Of a stretch of DNA of 64,000 bases, positions 26,158-38,287 are shown piece by piece. The DNA lies in assembly GCF_011067745.1 (NCBI RefSeq), contig NZ_JAAMPJ010000001.1, forward strand, positions 1,288,829 to 1,352,828, in the 5' to 3' direction. Both the position numbers and the translations under genes were made by a program. This DNA is from Lentzea alba. Lineage in GTDB: Bacteria; Actinomycetota; Actinomycetes; Mycobacteriales; Pseudonocardiaceae. The notes beneath the pieces were generated by a model. That model was not told the DNA's origin. It did no database searches and saw only the letters and a program-made list of their open reading frames with translations. Position 1 is the first letter of the stretch. Every line of letters starts with the position of its first letter.

Positions 26158-27534
26158 GTGACCGCACCCCACATTCCCGGCCTGTCCGACCTGAGACCCC
26201 TGGGCGCAGGCGGGTTCGCCACCGTCTACCGCGCCCATCAGGCACAGCTCGGCCGCGACGTCGCGGTGAAGATCGACAACAGGGTGCTCGTCGACGAGCG
26301 CGACAGGAGGAGGTTCCTCCGCGAGGCGCACGCCGCGGCGAAGTTGTCCGGGCATCCGCACGTCGTCGGGGTGCACGACGCGAACATCACCGCCCAGGGC
26401 ACGCCGTACATGGTCATGGAGCTGTGCACGGGCGGGTCGCTCGCCGACCAGCTCGATCAGCAAGGCCCGTTGCACCCGGAACACGTGAGAGACCTGGGCA
26501 TCAAGCTGGCGGACGCGCTGGCCGCGGCACACCAGGAAGGTGTGCTGCACCGGGACATCAAGCCCGGCAACATCCTCGTCGACCGCTACGGCACGCCGAA
26601 GCTGGCCGACTTCGGGCTCGCGGCGCTGCTGGACGCGCAGGGTGGCAGCACGGTCACGCGGGACGCCCTGAGCCCCAGTTACGCGCCGCCGGAAGCGTTC
26701 GCGATGGCCGAGCCCACGCCGCAGGCCGACGTCTACTCGCTCGCCGCGACGCTCTACACGTTGCTCGCCGGCAAGCCGCCGCGTCCGGTGCCGTGGCCGA
26801 TCACGTCGTTCGACCAGCTCGGCGAGATCCTGCGCAGGCCGATCGCCGCGGTCGACGGGGTGCCGCCGGCGCTGCACGACACGCTGGCGCGGGCCCTGCA
26901 CCCGGACGCCAACCTGCGCACGCCGAGCGCCGCGCAGTTCCGCGACGAACTGCTCGACCCGATGCGGCAGCCCACCGTGCCGGTCCCTCCCCAGCCCAAG
27001 CGCAAGCCGTGGCCGCTGGTCGCCGCCGCGGCAGGACTGGTCGTCGTGGTCGCCGCCGGCCTGCTCACGTGGAACTTCTTCAACAAGGAACAAGCGACCG
27101 CCCAAGGTGCCGGACCGGCGACGACGCAGCCGGGCGGCGCCGAGGACATCCCGCCGTTCCTCAAGAAGTGCGATGCCGGGTTCTGCGTCGACCAGTCGAC
27201 CTGCTTCCGCGGCATCACGAGCATCGGTGGCATGCCCGCGGTCGCGCGCAAGGTCGGCAGCTGCGCGAACGAGCACTACTGGGAGGCGTTCGGCGGGGGC
27301 TGGCTCTCCGGCGACATCCCGGCGGTCGACTCCGACGAGTTGCTGGCTTCGGCCGAGGTGAAGAACGTCTGCACGCCGGCGCTGATGAAGGCCAGCACCC
27401 GGCCTACCGTCGACACCACCGGCTGGGAGATGACCGCGGTCGGGTTCAAGGACGGCACCCGCAACTACTTCCTCTGCCTCGGCGCGCAGCCGGAGGCAGG
27501 CGAGGTCGTGACCAGCGCGTTCGGGTCGAGCTAA
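26158..27534 (+). CDS. Ser/Thr protein kinase with extracytoplasmic Cys-rich domain
   Basis: This 458-residue kinase starts at GTG 26158. The kinase domain (about 10-260) has LGAGGFATVY, Lys38 in DVAVKI, the standard HRDIKPGN loop and ADFGLA. A transmembrane helix (about 282-302) leads to an outside domain of about 145 residues with at least five cysteines (CDAGFC, STCFRG, GSCANEHYWEAF, VCTP, YFLCLG). That part resembles the septum-formation-type domain attached to some actinobacterial kinases and lipoproteins. All catalytic residues are present, unlike the HRDVS kinase at 14484. Confidence 0.92.
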   Translation: MTAPHIPGLSDLRPLGAGGFATVYRAHQAQLGRDVAVKIDNRVLVDERDRRRFLREAHAAAKLSGHPHVVGVHDANITAQGTPYMVMELCTGGSLADQLDQQGPLHPEHVRDLGIKLADALAAAHQEGVLHRDIKPGNILVDRYGTPKLADFGLAALLDAQGGSTVTRDALSPSYAPPEAFAMAEPTPQADVYSLAATLYTLLAGKPPRPVPWPITSFDQLGEILRRPIAAVDGVPPALHDTLARALHPDANLRTPSAAQFRDELLDPMRQPTVPVPPQPKRKPWPLVAAAAGLVVVVAAGLLTWNFFNKEQATAQGAGPATTQPGGAEDIPPFLKKCDAGFCVDQSTCFRGITSIGGMPAVARKVGSCANEHYWEAFGGGWLSGDIPAVDSDELLASAEVKNVCTPALMKASTRPTVDTTGWEMTAVGFKDGTRNYFLCLGAQPEAGEVVTSAFGSS

Positions 27535-27567
27535 ATCCACTTGCGACGGTCACTAACGTAGATCGAC

Positions 27568-28353
27568 GTGCGTGTTCACGCCGATTTGATCATTGCTGGA
27601 TTCCGAAGGTACTCGACCTACCGACAAGCGATGCTGGCCGGAATGACCACGAACGTGGTCTTCGGCCTGCTGCGCCTCGCCATCATCTCCGCCGCGGTCA
27701 CGGCGGCGAACGGCGAGATCGCGGACTACGACATCGCTGCCACCAACACGTACGTCTGGATCGGGCAGGGGCTGCTCGGGTTCGTCCTGTTGTGGGGGAA
27801 CAACGAGCTCGCCGAGCGCGTGCGATCCGGTGACGTCGTGGTCGACCTGTATCGGCCATGGCACCTGCAGGGTGCGCTGCTCGCCCAGGACGTCGGGCGC
27901 GGCGGTTTCGCGTTCATGACCAGGCTGGCGCCGCCGATGGTGTTCGGCATGCTGCTTTTTCCCTTCCAGTTCCCCGACAACCCGGTCAGGTGGCCGCTCT
28001 TCCTGCTCAGCGCAGTCATCGCGCTCGTGATCAGCTTCGGGGTGCGGTTCCTGGTGGAGATCAGCGCGTTCTGGTTGCTCGACAACCGCGGGGTGTACGG
28101 GTTCTGGAACGTCACCTCCGGCCTGCTCTGCGGGCTGACGGTGCCGATCTCGTTCTTCCCCGAGTGGGCTCGGGACACGTTGTGGATGACGCCGTTCCCG
28201 GCGTTGCTGCAGGCACCGATCGACGTGTTCCTCGGGCACGGCAGCACCGCGAAACTCCTGCTGTACCAACTGTTCTGGGCCGCGGTCGTGCTGGCGACCG
28301 GGCATCTCGCGCTGCAGCGCGCGGTGCGCAAGGTGGTGGTCCAGGGTGGCTGA
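27568..28353 (+). CDS. ABC-2 family transporter permease, subunit 1
   Basis: This 261-residue membrane protein has six likely helices and belongs to the DUF990-type ABC-2 permease group. Recognisable parts are ERVRSGDVVVDLYRPWHLQ near residue 85 and the C-terminal block LTVPISFFPEWARDTLWMTPFP. The gene is first of a three-gene exporter operon, with its stop overlapping the next start. The substrate is unknown. Confidence 0.92.
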   Translation: MRVHADLIIAGFRRYSTYRQAMLAGMTTNVVFGLLRLAIISAAVTAANGEIADYDIAATNTYVWIGQGLLGFVLLWGNNELAERVRSGDVVVDLYRPWHLQGALLAQDVGRGGFAFMTRLAPPMVFGMLLFPFQFPDNPVRWPLFLLSAVIALVISFGVRFLVEISAFWLLDNRGVYGFWNVTSGLLCGLTVPISFFPEWARDTLWMTPFPALLQAPIDVFLGHGSTAKLLLYQLFWAAVVLATGHLALQRAVRKVVVQGG

Positions 28354-29143
28354 CGTCATCTACCCCAAGCTCATCGCCGCGAAGCTCAGAAGCCAGATGG
28401 TCTACCGGGCGTCGTTCGCGGTGGACTTCGTCTCGCAGGTGATGGCGCAGTCCTACGAGCTGATCGTCATCCTGGTGCTGTTCAGCCAGATCAACGCGCT
28501 CGGCGGGTTCACCAAGAACGAAGTGCTGCTGATGTACGCGTTCGCGGGCGCCGCGTTCGGGGTCGCGGACCTGTTCGCCGGGCAGCTCGACAACCTGCCG
28601 ACCTACATCCGCACCGGCACCTTCGACGTGCTGCTGATGCGACCGCTCGGCACGTTGCCGCAGATCATGGTGTCCGACATCCGGCTCAGGAGGGTCGGCC
28701 GCATCACCGGCGCGCTCGCCGTCATGGCCTACGCGCTGTCGCACGTCGCGATCGACTGGACGCCGGCGAAGATCGTGCTGACGATCCTGACGCCGATGGC
28801 CGGCGCGGTGATCTACAGCGCGGTCTGGGTCGTGGCGTGCTCGATCTGCTTCTGGATCGTCGAGGGGCGCGAGTTCGCCAACGCGGTCACCTACGGCAGC
28901 AACGCCTTCACGTCGTACCCGATCAACGTCTACTCCGCGCCGCTGCGCTGGGTCATGGCGTTCATCGTGCCGGGGGCGTTCGTCGCGTACTACCCGAGCC
29001 TCGCTCTGCTCGGAAAAGAAGATCCGCTCGGCCTGCCGGGCTGGGTCGGCTGGACATCACCGCTCGTCGCGGCGCTGGCGGCAACCGTCGCCGGGCTCGT
29101 GTGGCGGTTCGCGGTCAGGCACTACCGGGGAACGGGATCATGA
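28346..29143 (+). CDS. ABC-2 family transporter permease, subunit 2
   Basis: This 265-residue integral membrane protein is homologous to its neighbour and probably forms a heterodimeric channel with it. The block PTYIRTGTFDVLLMRPLGTLP near residue 90 corresponds to the RPWHLQ region of subunit 1. The start at GTG 28346 lies inside the end of subunit 1 (8-base overlap) and the stop overlaps the ATPase ATG (ATGA), so all three are translationally coupled. Confidence 0.92.
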   Translation: MADVIYPKLIAAKLRSQMVYRASFAVDFVSQVMAQSYELIVILVLFSQINALGGFTKNEVLLMYAFAGAAFGVADLFAGQLDNLPTYIRTGTFDVLLMRPLGTLPQIMVSDIRLRRVGRITGALAVMAYALSHVAIDWTPAKIVLTILTPMAGAVIYSAVWVVACSICFWIVEGREFANAVTYGSNAFTSYPINVYSAPLRWVMAFIVPGAFVAYYPSLALLGKEDPLGLPGWVGWTSPLVAALAATVAGLVWRFAVRHYRGTGS

Positions 29144-30111
29144 TCGAGGTCAGGGAGCTCCGCAGGGAGTTCAAGGTCGCCACGTCGAAAGGCCTGCGGC
29201 GCAACTACAAGACCGTCACGGCGGTCGACGGTGTCACGTTCGACGTCAAGGCGGGAGAAGCCGTCGGGTACGTCGGGCCGAACGGTGCCGGCAAGTCCAC
29301 GACGATCAAGATGCTGACCGGGATCCTGGTGCCGACCAGCGGTCACATCCAGGTCAGCGGGGTGGACCCGGCGAAGCAACGGCGCGATCTGGCGAAGCGC
29401 ATCGGCGTGGTGTTCGGGCAGCGCAGCCAGCTCTGGTGGGACCTGCCGCTCAAGGACAGCTTCGACCTGCTCAAGTCCATCTACCGGGTGTCCACACAGG
29501 ACTACCAGGCGCGGCTCGACGAGTGCGTCGAACTCCTCGGCATGCAAGAGCTTCTGATCACTCCGGTGCGGCAGCTCTCGCTGGGCCAGCGGATGCGCGG
29601 CGAGATCACCGCCGCCCTGCTGCACGCACCCGAACTGCTGGTGCTCGACGAACCGACCATCGGCCTGGACCTGGAGTCGAAGGAACGCCTCAGGGAGTTC
29701 CTGGCGGACATCAACACCCGCCGCGGCACCACGCTCCTGCTCACCACGCACGACCTGGACGACATCGAACGTCTCTGCCCGCGGCTGATGGTGATCGACC
29801 ACGGCCGGGTGCTCGCCGACGGCCCGCTGGCCGAACTGCGCGCCGAGGTCACCCCGGACCGCGAGCTCGTCATCGACCTGCGGGAACCCGGACCGGCGCC
29901 GGACGTCCCAGGAGTAACGGCGGTGCGCAGCGAGGCCAACGGATTGCGACACCACCTCACGTTCAGGAGAGCGGAGATCACGGCGGCTCAGTTGATCACG
30001 CAGGTGGTGCGGCAGGTGGAGGTCCACGACCTCGCCGTCGTGGAGCCGGAAATCGACGACGTCATCCGAAAGCTCTACCAACGCCAGGTCGATCAAGAAG
30101 CACATCGGTAG
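29140..30111 (+). CDS. ABC transporter ATPase of the ABC-2 exporter
   Basis: This 323-residue ATPase powers the two permeases upstream. Motifs are Walker A GPNGAGKST, Q-loop VVFGQRSQLWWDLP, signature LSLGQRMRGE, Walker B LLVLDEPTIGLD and the H-loop TTHDLDD. GQRSQLWWDLP is characteristic of ATPases paired with DUF990 permeases. A C-terminal domain of about 80 residues follows the nucleotide-binding domain. No regulator is adjacent, so the exported compound is not indicated. Confidence 0.95.
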   Translation: MIEVRELRREFKVATSKGLRRNYKTVTAVDGVTFDVKAGEAVGYVGPNGAGKSTTIKMLTGILVPTSGHIQVSGVDPAKQRRDLAKRIGVVFGQRSQLWWDLPLKDSFDLLKSIYRVSTQDYQARLDECVELLGMQELLITPVRQLSLGQRMRGEITAALLHAPELLVLDEPTIGLDLESKERLREFLADINTRRGTTLLLTTHDLDDIERLCPRLMVIDHGRVLADGPLAELRAEVTPDRELVIDLREPGPAPDVPGVTAVRSEANGLRHHLTFRRAEITAAQLITQVVRQVEVHDLAVVEPEIDDVIRKLYQRQVDQEAHR

Positions 30112-30157
30112 AGTAATTGGTAACGGTAAACGGACACATCGGGCAGAGGGAGAGCGA

Positions 30158-30505
30158 ATGCGCGTAGTCGGACCGCTGGTAGCAGCCGTCATCGCGTTGG
30201 GCAGCCTGACGGCTTGCGACACGATCCAGGGCGTCAGCGACACCGCGGACAAGGTGAAGCTGTGCGCCGACGCGGTCTCGCTGCTGGGCTTCTCGCCGGA
30301 CCTGAGCGACCCGCAGAAGGCGCTCGAGGACACCCAGGCGAAGGCGAAGGAGCTCGAGAACCTCGCGAACTCCGCTCCGGACGAGCAGGTCAAGAAGGCT
30401 CTCGAGGAAGCGGCCAACGGCATGCAGAACGTCAACTCCGCGGCGGACTGGGTGCAGAAGAAGGCCGACCTCGTCGCGAAGGTCTCCGCAGCTTGCGGCG
30501 GATGA
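30158..30505 (+). CDS. Small putative lipoprotein
   Basis: This 115-residue protein has a signal peptide with lipobox LTAC (Cys20) and a hydrophilic helical body rich in Lys/Glu/Ala. Heptad-like patterns suggest a coiled coil (about 55-100). The C-terminus CGG adds a second cysteine region (SAACGG). A strong ribosome site (AGAGGGAGAGCG) precedes the ATG. It is probably anchored to the outer face of the membrane. No family is recognised. It follows the ABC exporter by 46 bases, perhaps in one transcript. Confidence 0.75.
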   Translation: MRVVGPLVAAVIALGSLTACDTIQGVSDTADKVKLCADAVSLLGFSPDLSDPQKALEDTQAKAKELENLANSAPDEQVKKALEEAANGMQNVNSAADWVQKKADLVAKVSAACGG

Positions 30506-30600
30506 GCATTTGAGCCCTGTTGCGCACCTCCGGCGTCGGCCTACGCTTTAACGCGTTCATCGCCAAGCCTCACGCCGCACACCGGAGGTGTTGCAGCATC

Positions 30601-30792
30601 ATGCAAGCAACAGTTGGTGACAGGCTCCACGTCCACAGCCGCTCCGTCGGCCTCGAGGAGCGCCTGGGCGAGATCCTCGAAGTGCGCGGGAACGACGGCC
30701 AGCCGCCGTACCTGGTCCGTTTCAACGACGGCCACGAGGGCCTGGTCTTCCCCGGTCCCGACTGCATCGTCGAGCCACGGGGAGCCATCTAG
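30601..30792 (+). CDS. DUF1918 protein
   Basis: This 63-residue protein has the DUF1918 pattern MQATVGDRLHVHSRSVG, then GEILEVRG and YLVRFNDGHEGLVFPGPD. It is a small SH3-like barrel widespread in actinobacteria with unknown function. The ATG at 30601 fits the family; the longer frame to 30520 does not. A -35/-10-like pair, TTGCGC (30520-30525) and TACGCT (30542-30547), lies upstream. It is convergent with the inositol-phosphatase-like gene. Confidence 0.88.
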   Translation: MQATVGDRLHVHSRSVGLEERLGEILEVRGNDGQPPYLVRFNDGHEGLVFPGPDCIVEPRGAI

Positions 30793-31604
30793 TCCCCGAG
30801 CACCGTCGCGATCAACTCCTCGGCAAGCTGAGGAGTCGCTGCCGCCACGCCTGACCACCGGTGGGTCAGGTCGGGCTCGAACGTGAACGGCCGCCCGTGC
30901 AGGTCGACCAGCACGCCACCCGCGGCGGGCACGGTGACCAGCGCCGTCGCGAGGTCCATGATCCGGTGCGTGTCGCTGCCCGGATCGATGAACGCGTCGA
31001 CCGTGCCCTCGGCGACCAGCATGGTCTCCAGGCAGGTGGTGCACAGCACCCGGATGCGGTCGGCGCGGTTCGCGATGCGCAGCCACGCGTCCTGCGTGCC
31101 TGTCTTCGGGCGCATCAAACACACGGACGCGCCGTCCAACGTCGTACGCCCAGTCGTGCGGAACGCCGTTGGAACCCCTGCGCGCGCATGCCACGCACGG
31201 CCCGTGTCGAACCATGTCGTCAACGCTTCGCGAGCCGTGCCGTCTTCAACGAGCGCGCCGGCGAAGCACGAGAGAGGAACGCCGAACGCGGCGTTCGCGG
31301 ACCCGTCGACCGGGTCGATGACGAGGGTGATCGAGGAGCCGTTGTCGACGAAGCCGGCTTCCTCGGAGAGCAGGTTCACGCGATTGCGGTGGATGGATTC
31401 CAGGATCGCGTCCTCGACGATGCGATCGACGCGCATCGTCGGTGTTCCGTCGGCGCCGTCCGCCACTTCTTCGCGGAGTTCGAGGCGCGTGTGCAACGAG
31501 CGGGCGCGCCCGTACGCCGCCGACGCCGCACGAGCGGCATCGGCGAGCGCAGGGTGCACGTCGTCGGAGAGCTGTGGCTGGGGCACGTCCCATGGAATCC
31601 GCAC
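30789..31604 (-). CDS. Inositol monophosphatase family protein
   Basis: This 271-residue protein is of the IMPase/SuhB superfamily. Metal-binding motifs are EEAGF near residue 84, DPVDGSANA near 97 and the C-terminal DLATALV block. The second motif is slightly divergent (GSDTHRIMD in place of the usual WD). Possible substrates are inositol phosphates, fructose-1,6-bisphosphate or PAP. GTG 31604 is chosen for its upstream GTGGGG; starts at 31613 and 31637 are possible. It follows mdh closely on the same strand and is likely co-transcribed. Confidence 0.85.
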   Translation of the reverse strand: MRIPWDVPQPQLSDDVHPALADAARAASAAYGRARSLHTRLELREEVADGADGTPTMRVDRIVEDAILESIHRNRVNLLSEEAGFVDNGSSITLVIDPVDGSANAAFGVPLSCFAGALVEDGTAREALTTWFDTGRAWHARAGVPTAFRTTGRTTLDGASVCLMRPKTGTQDAWLRIANRADRIRVLCTTCLETMLVAEGTVDAFIDPGSDTHRIMDLATALVTVPAAGGVLVDLHGRPFTFEPDLTHRWSGVAAATPQLAEELIATVLGD

Positions 31605-31640
31605 GCGCCCCACACTGTCACAATCAAGGACAGGCACGGA

Positions 31641-33298
<1,658 letters not shown>

Positions 33299-33313
<15 letters not shown>

Positions 33314-36076
33314 TCCCGTGATCTCCACCAGGACGCCGTCGGCGACCATCTCCTCGATCGCCTTCGGCAACAGGTAGGCGGTTCCGCCACCGGGCTGCTC
33401 GAACCACGGCACCGCGACCCCGCTCAGCACCTCGAGCGGGCGGCGCAACCGGTACACGCGGTACGGGCGGTTGATCCACGACGGCACGAGGCTGCGTTCC
33501 GGGAACGGCGTGCCCGCCACGTAGACGAGGTTGCCCGCCTGGTCGCCGTAGCGGTCGACCTCGGTGCCCGCCGGCAGTTCGAACATCTGCTTGTGGCGGA
33601 ACAACGTCAGCGGCGGCTCGCCCGCGAGCGGTGAGATCGGGAACTTCCGCTTCGACGGCTCCTCCTGCGCCACGGCCGCGGCGATCGGTGCCGGCGCGGG
33701 AGCCGGGACCTGCTGCGTCGGCGCGGGCGGTGGCGGTGCCTGCGGTGCGGGTGCCTGCTGGACCGGTGCCGCCTGCGGTGCGGGTGCCTGCGGGGCAGGC
33801 TGGGCGGGTGGCGGCATCGGCGGGCGCTGCGGCGGCACGGGGCGGCGCGGCTCCTCGCGGAAACCGTTGCTCATCGGCCGTTGCGGCGGCGGGGGCGGGG
33901 GCGGCGTACGCACGATCGTGCGGAAGTTGCCCATCACCAGCCTGCCGACCAGGTACGCCGACGCGTCCTCGACCTTGTCGAACCGCACCGGGTTCTTCGG
34001 GCCGTGGTCGAACCAGCACACCTCCCAGCTGTCGCCGTCGAGGCGCAGCGTCCAGGTGCGGTCGGCCGGCTCGCCGATCCGGTAGACGCCGTGCGGCACG
34101 CTGAGGTCGTCGAGCGCGCGGCGGGTGCCCGCCAGCTCGCGGTCCTCCTCCTGCGTGACCTGCCGCGGCGGCTTCACCGGTTCCGGCTCCGGCTCCGGTT
34201 CCGGTTCGACCTCTGGCTCGACCTCCGGCTCGTTGAACAGCGCCGCGTCGAACTGGGTCGTCTCCTCGACGTGAGTCGGGGCGGGCGCCGCGACGGGCAG
34301 CGGCGCGACCATCGCCGGCGAGGGCTCGGCAACGGGCTCGACGACCCGCGGTGCGTCGAACTGCGACTCGAACTTGTTCTCGAAGTGCGGCTTCTGGGGC
34401 TCGAACCCCGCAGCTTCGAAGCCGGTCGGCTCGAAACCGGCGGGCTCGAAACCGGCGGGCTCGAACGCCTCCCGCTCGAACGACGCGGTGGACTCGACCT
34501 CGTCCTCGGTCAGGTCGGGCTCGTCCTCGGCGACGGGGACGACCGGGTGCTCCTCGGTGACCTCGGCCGGGCTCTCCTGGGGCTCGTCGAGGACCGGGCT
34601 CCACGCCATCGTGTCCTGCATGGCGTCGCGGGGGCGTTCCGCGGTCTCCGCGACGAGGTGGTCCGTGCGCTCCTCCTCGCGGTGGTGTGTGAGGAGCTCC
34701 GGCTCGTCCGGCCCGGCGGTCGGGATCTCGGGTTCGTCGTCGACGTCCACGACGTCTTGTTCGTGGTCGAGGTCCGTTTCGGTCGGTTCCTCGGCCACCA
34801 CGTCGGGCACCGGGGCCGGAACCACGACGGCGACCGGCTCCGGTTCCTCGACCTCGGTCGGATGCGGCGCGAAGAGGTCCATGCCCGCGCCGTACGTGTC
34901 GCGCAGACGCCGGTCGTCGACGTCGGGCACGCCGTCGGAGTCGAAGACCACCCGGTACGGCGGGCCGTCGACGCCTGGCACCGGCACCGCGACCGTGGCG
35001 GGGACGTCCTCCGGTTCCCGCTCGGGCTCCGGCTCGACGTGCTGGACCTGCGGCTGGATCAGGGGCTGGATCTGCGGCTGCTCGGTCGTGACCTCGGCGG
35101 CCTGCGGCTCGGGCGTCAGCGGCTCGAAGTCGTACTCCTCGACCTCGGGCTCCGGCTCGTCGTCGAACTTCGGCGGCGTGACGTACTGCGTCTCGTCCGA
35201 CTGCGGTTGCGGCTCCGGCTCGGGTGCCGGCTCGACCTGCGGCGGTGCCGGCACGACGGTTCCGGGAGGCGCGGCCGGTGCGCCGAGGTTCGCGGCGGCG
35301 GCGAGCCGGGACTCCTCGGACACCTCGGGCAGGCTGAACCCGGCGGCACGGGCGCGTTCGACCAGCTCCGGCTCGGGCGGCACGCCGTACTTGCGCAAGT
35401 AGTACGAAACGCCCACGGGCCAGATCCACGCACCGTCCGTCTGGAACCCGGACGGCACGACCTGCGGGGACTCTCGGTCCAGCACGTCGGCGTCGAACCC
35501 GCGACCGGCCACGGCGACCGGCGCGTTCGACAGGTACGCGAGCAGCGGCGCGACCTCGGGTTCCGGCACCGGCGGCCGGTTGACCGACGGACGGCCGCCA
35601 GGGCCCGCCCCGTCGAACACCCGGACCGTGCGGAACACCGGCGTCGGCGGGTTCAGCCGGCGGCGCAGCCAGTCCGGCACGTTCTCGTCGACACGCGGGA
35701 AGAACCGCATCTCGTCGAAGTACGCCTGCTGCGGAGGAGGCGTCTGCCAGCTCGGCTCGGCGCGGTCGAAGTCGAGGTTGTAGCTGGACGGGTGATCGAG
35801 CTGGTAACGGGCGTTCGTCCAGCTGCCCCTGCCCTCGCGGTGCATGCCCGCGCGCAGCCTGGCGAACAACGAGGCCACGTCCTGCGGCACGGCCCACGAG
35901 TGCGAGGTGCCGTCCTGCAGGCGCAGTTCGGCCTCCAGCTCGAAGTACCGGCCGGTGGCTCGGTACTGCGCGATGACGCTGCGCCAGTCCTCGGGGGCGG
36001 CCCGCATGAGAGTCAGGCCGATCTGCTTAACCAGAGCGTCCTGCTCTGTAGGGTTCAACGGCTTCGGCTCGGACAC
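33299..36076 (-). CDS. Large multidomain protein with C-terminal TNT (NAD+ glycohydrolase) domain
   Basis: This 925-residue protein starts at GTG 36076. Residues 1-150 resemble a YezG/DUF600-like domain ([20 protein letters not shown]). Residues 200-640 form a low-complexity Glu/Pro/Val-rich linker with repeats such as [17 protein letters not shown] small domain follows ([19 protein letters not shown], near 680-700), then a Pro/Ala/Gln-rich segment, then a TNT domain near 805-920. The TNT part has [31 protein letters not shown] and [15 protein letters not shown], including Arg and Gln positions important in the mycobacterial toxin. TNT hydrolyses NAD+. No signal peptide is visible. Whether it is a toxin or a housekeeping NADase is open. 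Confidence 0.82.
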
Positions 36077-36214
36077 GCCAACATCTTCCCCCGCAACTCG
36101 CCGGATCGCACACGTCCCCCGCCACTGCGCCGAACGGTGGAGGCCCGACCATAACGCGGTGCACGGGCCTGGTTAAAGCTGATCAAGAACACCCCTGTCT
36201 CGGCTGGAGGAGCA

Positions 36215-37135
36215 ATGTCGGGGTCCACGCAGGTGACCGGCGGTCTGCTGGCCGCGGTCGGTGGACTCGCCATCGCGGTCCAGGCGCGCGTCAACGGATC
36301 GCTGGCCCAGTCGTTGCAGAACGGCCTGCTGGCGGCGTGGATCTCGTTCGCCGGCGGCTGGTTGGTGCTGCTCGTGCTGGTCCTGTCGCGACAGTCCGGA
36401 CGGGACGGACTGCTGCGGCTGCGCGACGCGCTGCGACATCGGCGCATCCGGTGGTGGGAGTGCGTCGGTGGCATCAGCGGCGCCGTGCTGGTCGGTTCGC
36501 AGGGACTCGCGGTCGCGACCATCGGTGTGGCGGTGTTCACGGTCGCGGTGGTGATCGGGCAGGTCGTGAGCAGCATGGTGATCGACCGACTCGGGGTCGG
36601 GCCGGGCGAGCCGAAACCGTTCACAACCACACGTGTCGCTGGAGCGGTCGTCGGCGTTATCGCGGTCACAGTCGCCGTCTCGCATCAGTTCGCGTCGCCC
36701 GGCGGGTTGTGGCTCGCGGTGCTGCCGTTGGTCGCGGGTCTGCTGATGGGCTGGCAGCAGGCGGTGAACGGGCTGGTCCGCGAGGCCGCGGCCCACTCGC
36801 TGGCGACGATCCTGGTGAACTTCACCGCGGGCACGGCGGCGTTGTCGCTGGTCAACCTGGTGGCGTGGGGTGGCGTGCCGGGCACCTTCACCTCGCACTG
36901 GTGGCTCTACCTGGGCGGGTTGATCGGCATCGTCGGGGTGGGTGGAGCGATCGTGTCCGTGCGGTTCATCGGTGTGCTGATGGTCGGGTTGTGCGGGGTC
37001 AGCGGGCAGCTCGTCGGGGCCGTGCTGCTGGACGCGGTGAGCGGGCATCTGGCGTTGCCGACCGTGATAGGTGTGGTGCTGACGCTGGTGTCGGTCGGCA
37101 TCGCGGCGCTGCCCAATGGGAGGATGAAGACGTGA
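36215..37135 (+). CDS. DMT-family membrane protein (YdcZ/DUF606 type)
   Basis: This 306-residue protein has about ten hydrophobic segments forming two halves, each like the DUF606/YdcZ unit of the drug/metabolite transporter superfamily ([20 protein letters not shown] near residue 22; [20 protein letters not shown] near residue 182). The role is probably export of small molecules, substrate unknown. The ATG follows GGAGGAGC, an ideal ribosome site. The stop overlaps the folD GTG, so folD is translationally coupled to it. Confidence 0.88.
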   Translation: MSGSTQVTGGLLAAVGGLAIAVQARVNGSLAQSLQNGLLAAWISFAGGWLVLLVLVLSRQSGRDGLLRLRDALRHRRIRWWECVGGISGAVLVGSQGLAVATIGVAVFTVAVVIGQVVSSMVIDRLGVGPGEPKPFTTTRVAGAVVGVIAVTVAVSHQFASPGGLWLAVLPLVAGLLMGWQQAVNGLVREAAAHSLATILVNFTAGTAALSLVNLVAWGGVPGTFTSHWWLYLGGLIGIVGVGGAIVSVRFIGVLMVGLCGVSGQLVGAVLLDAVSGHLALPTVIGVVLTLVSVGIAALPNGRMKT

Positions 37136-37980
37136 CTGCGACGCTGCTCAACGGCAACGAAACCCGGAACGCGCTGTTCGAGGACCTCAAGGCGCGGGTC
37201 GCCGCGCTGCCGGTCTCGGTCGGTCTGGCCACCGTGCTGGTCGGCGACGACCCCGGCTCGCACTCGTACGTCAAGGGCAAGCACCGGGCGTGCGAGAAGG
37301 TCGGCATCAAGTCGATCCGCCGCGACCTGCCCGAGGAGACCACGCAGGAGGAGCTGGAGGCCGTCATCGACGAGCTGAACGCGAACCCCGAGGTCACCGC
37401 CTACATCGTGCAGCTCCCGCTGCCCAAGCACCTCAACGCGAACGCGATCCTGGAGCGGATCGACCCGGCCAAGGACGGCGACGGCCTGCACCCGGTCAAC
37501 CTGGGCAAGCTCGTGCTCGGTGAGGAGGCCGCGCTGCCCGCGACGCCGCGCGGCATCGTGGAGCTGCTGCGCCGCTACGACGTGCCGCTCGCCGGCGCGA
37601 ACGTCACGGTCGTCGGCCGCGGCGTCACCGTCGGCCGCCCGATCGGCCTGCTGCTGACCCGCCGTTCCGAGAACGCCACCGTGACGCTGTGCCACACCGG
37701 CACCAAGGACCTCGCGGCCGAGGTGCGCCGGGCGGACATCGTGATCGCCGGCGCCGGCAGCCCGGGCCTGATCACCGCGGACATGGTCAAGCCGGGCGCG
37801 GCCGTCGTCGACGTCGGCATCACCCGCACCGAGGCGGGCCTGGTCGGTGACGTCGCTCCCGAGGTCCGCGAGGTCGCGGGCTGGCTCGCCCCGATCCCCG
37901 GTGGCGCCGGTCCGATGACCGTCGCGATGCTGCTGACCAACACCGTCGAAGCCGCCGAGCGCGCCAATGCAGCGGTCTGA
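37132..37980 (+). CDS. folD: Methylenetetrahydrofolate dehydrogenase/cyclohydrolase
   Basis: This 282-residue bifunctional enzyme converts 5,10-methylene-THF to 10-formyl-THF with NADP. Motifs are [17 protein letters not shown] (Lys and Tyr of the active site), [22 protein letters not shown], the Rossmann part [16 protein letters not shown] and the ending [18 protein letters not shown]. The GTG start overlaps the preceding stop. Its product feeds purine synthesis, for which purN and purH lie 12 kb away. The DUF3017 gene overlaps or nearly overlaps its end. Confidence 0.97.
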   Translation: MTATLLNGNETRNALFEDLKARVAALPVSVGLATVLVGDDPGSHSYVKGKHRACEKVGIKSIRRDLPEETTQEELEAVIDELNANPEVTAYIVQLPLPKHLNANAILERIDPAKDGDGLHPVNLGKLVLGEEAALPATPRGIVELLRRYDVPLAGANVTVVGRGVTVGRPIGLLLTRRSENATVTLCHTGTKDLAAEVRRADIVIAGAGSPGLITADMVKPGAAVVDVGITRTEAGLVGDVAPEVREVAGWLAPIPGGAGPMTVAMLLTNTVEAAERANAAV

Positions 37981-37993
37981 CGCCGAGGCGCTC

Positions 37994-38287
37994 ATGTCCG
38001 AACAGCGCTGGCGGTCCGGCCCCGGCAAGCACCTGCCGTTCGCGCTGGTGCTCGGGGTCAGCGCGCTCGGGCTGGTGCGGATCTTCCAGTACCACTGGCG
38101 GCAGGGCGCGGTCCTGCTGGGCGTGTCGCTGCTGGTCGCGGCCGTGCTGCGGATCCTGGTGAGCGACGAGCAGGCGGGTCTGATCAAGATCCGCGGCCGT
38201 GGCATGGACGCGTTCCTGTACTCGACCCTGGGCATCGTGGTGATCGCCGTGGCCCTGACGATCACCGGCGGTCCGCTCAGCCGATAG
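37994..38287 (+). CDS. DUF3017 membrane protein
   Basis: This 97-residue protein has three hydrophobic helices (near 15-30, 38-53 and 75-92 of the mature frame) and matches DUF3017, a small membrane family commonly encoded directly after folD in actinobacteria. The ATG at 37994 has GAGG seven bases upstream; ATG 37967, inside the folD end, is an alternative and would add nine residues. Function is unknown. Its end overlaps the convergent TetR gene by 11 bases. Confidence 0.85.
   Translation: MSEQRWRSGPGKHLPFALVLGVSALGLVRIFQYHWRQGAVLLGVSLLVAAVLRILVSDEQAGLIKIRGRGMDAFLYSTLGIVVIAVALTITGGPLSR

Noticed and set aside
33881..36154. 757-codon + strand open frame antisense to the TNT gene
   Set aside because: Composition is shadow-like (Arg/Leu/Val repeats) and mirrors the Glu/Pro linker of the real gene.
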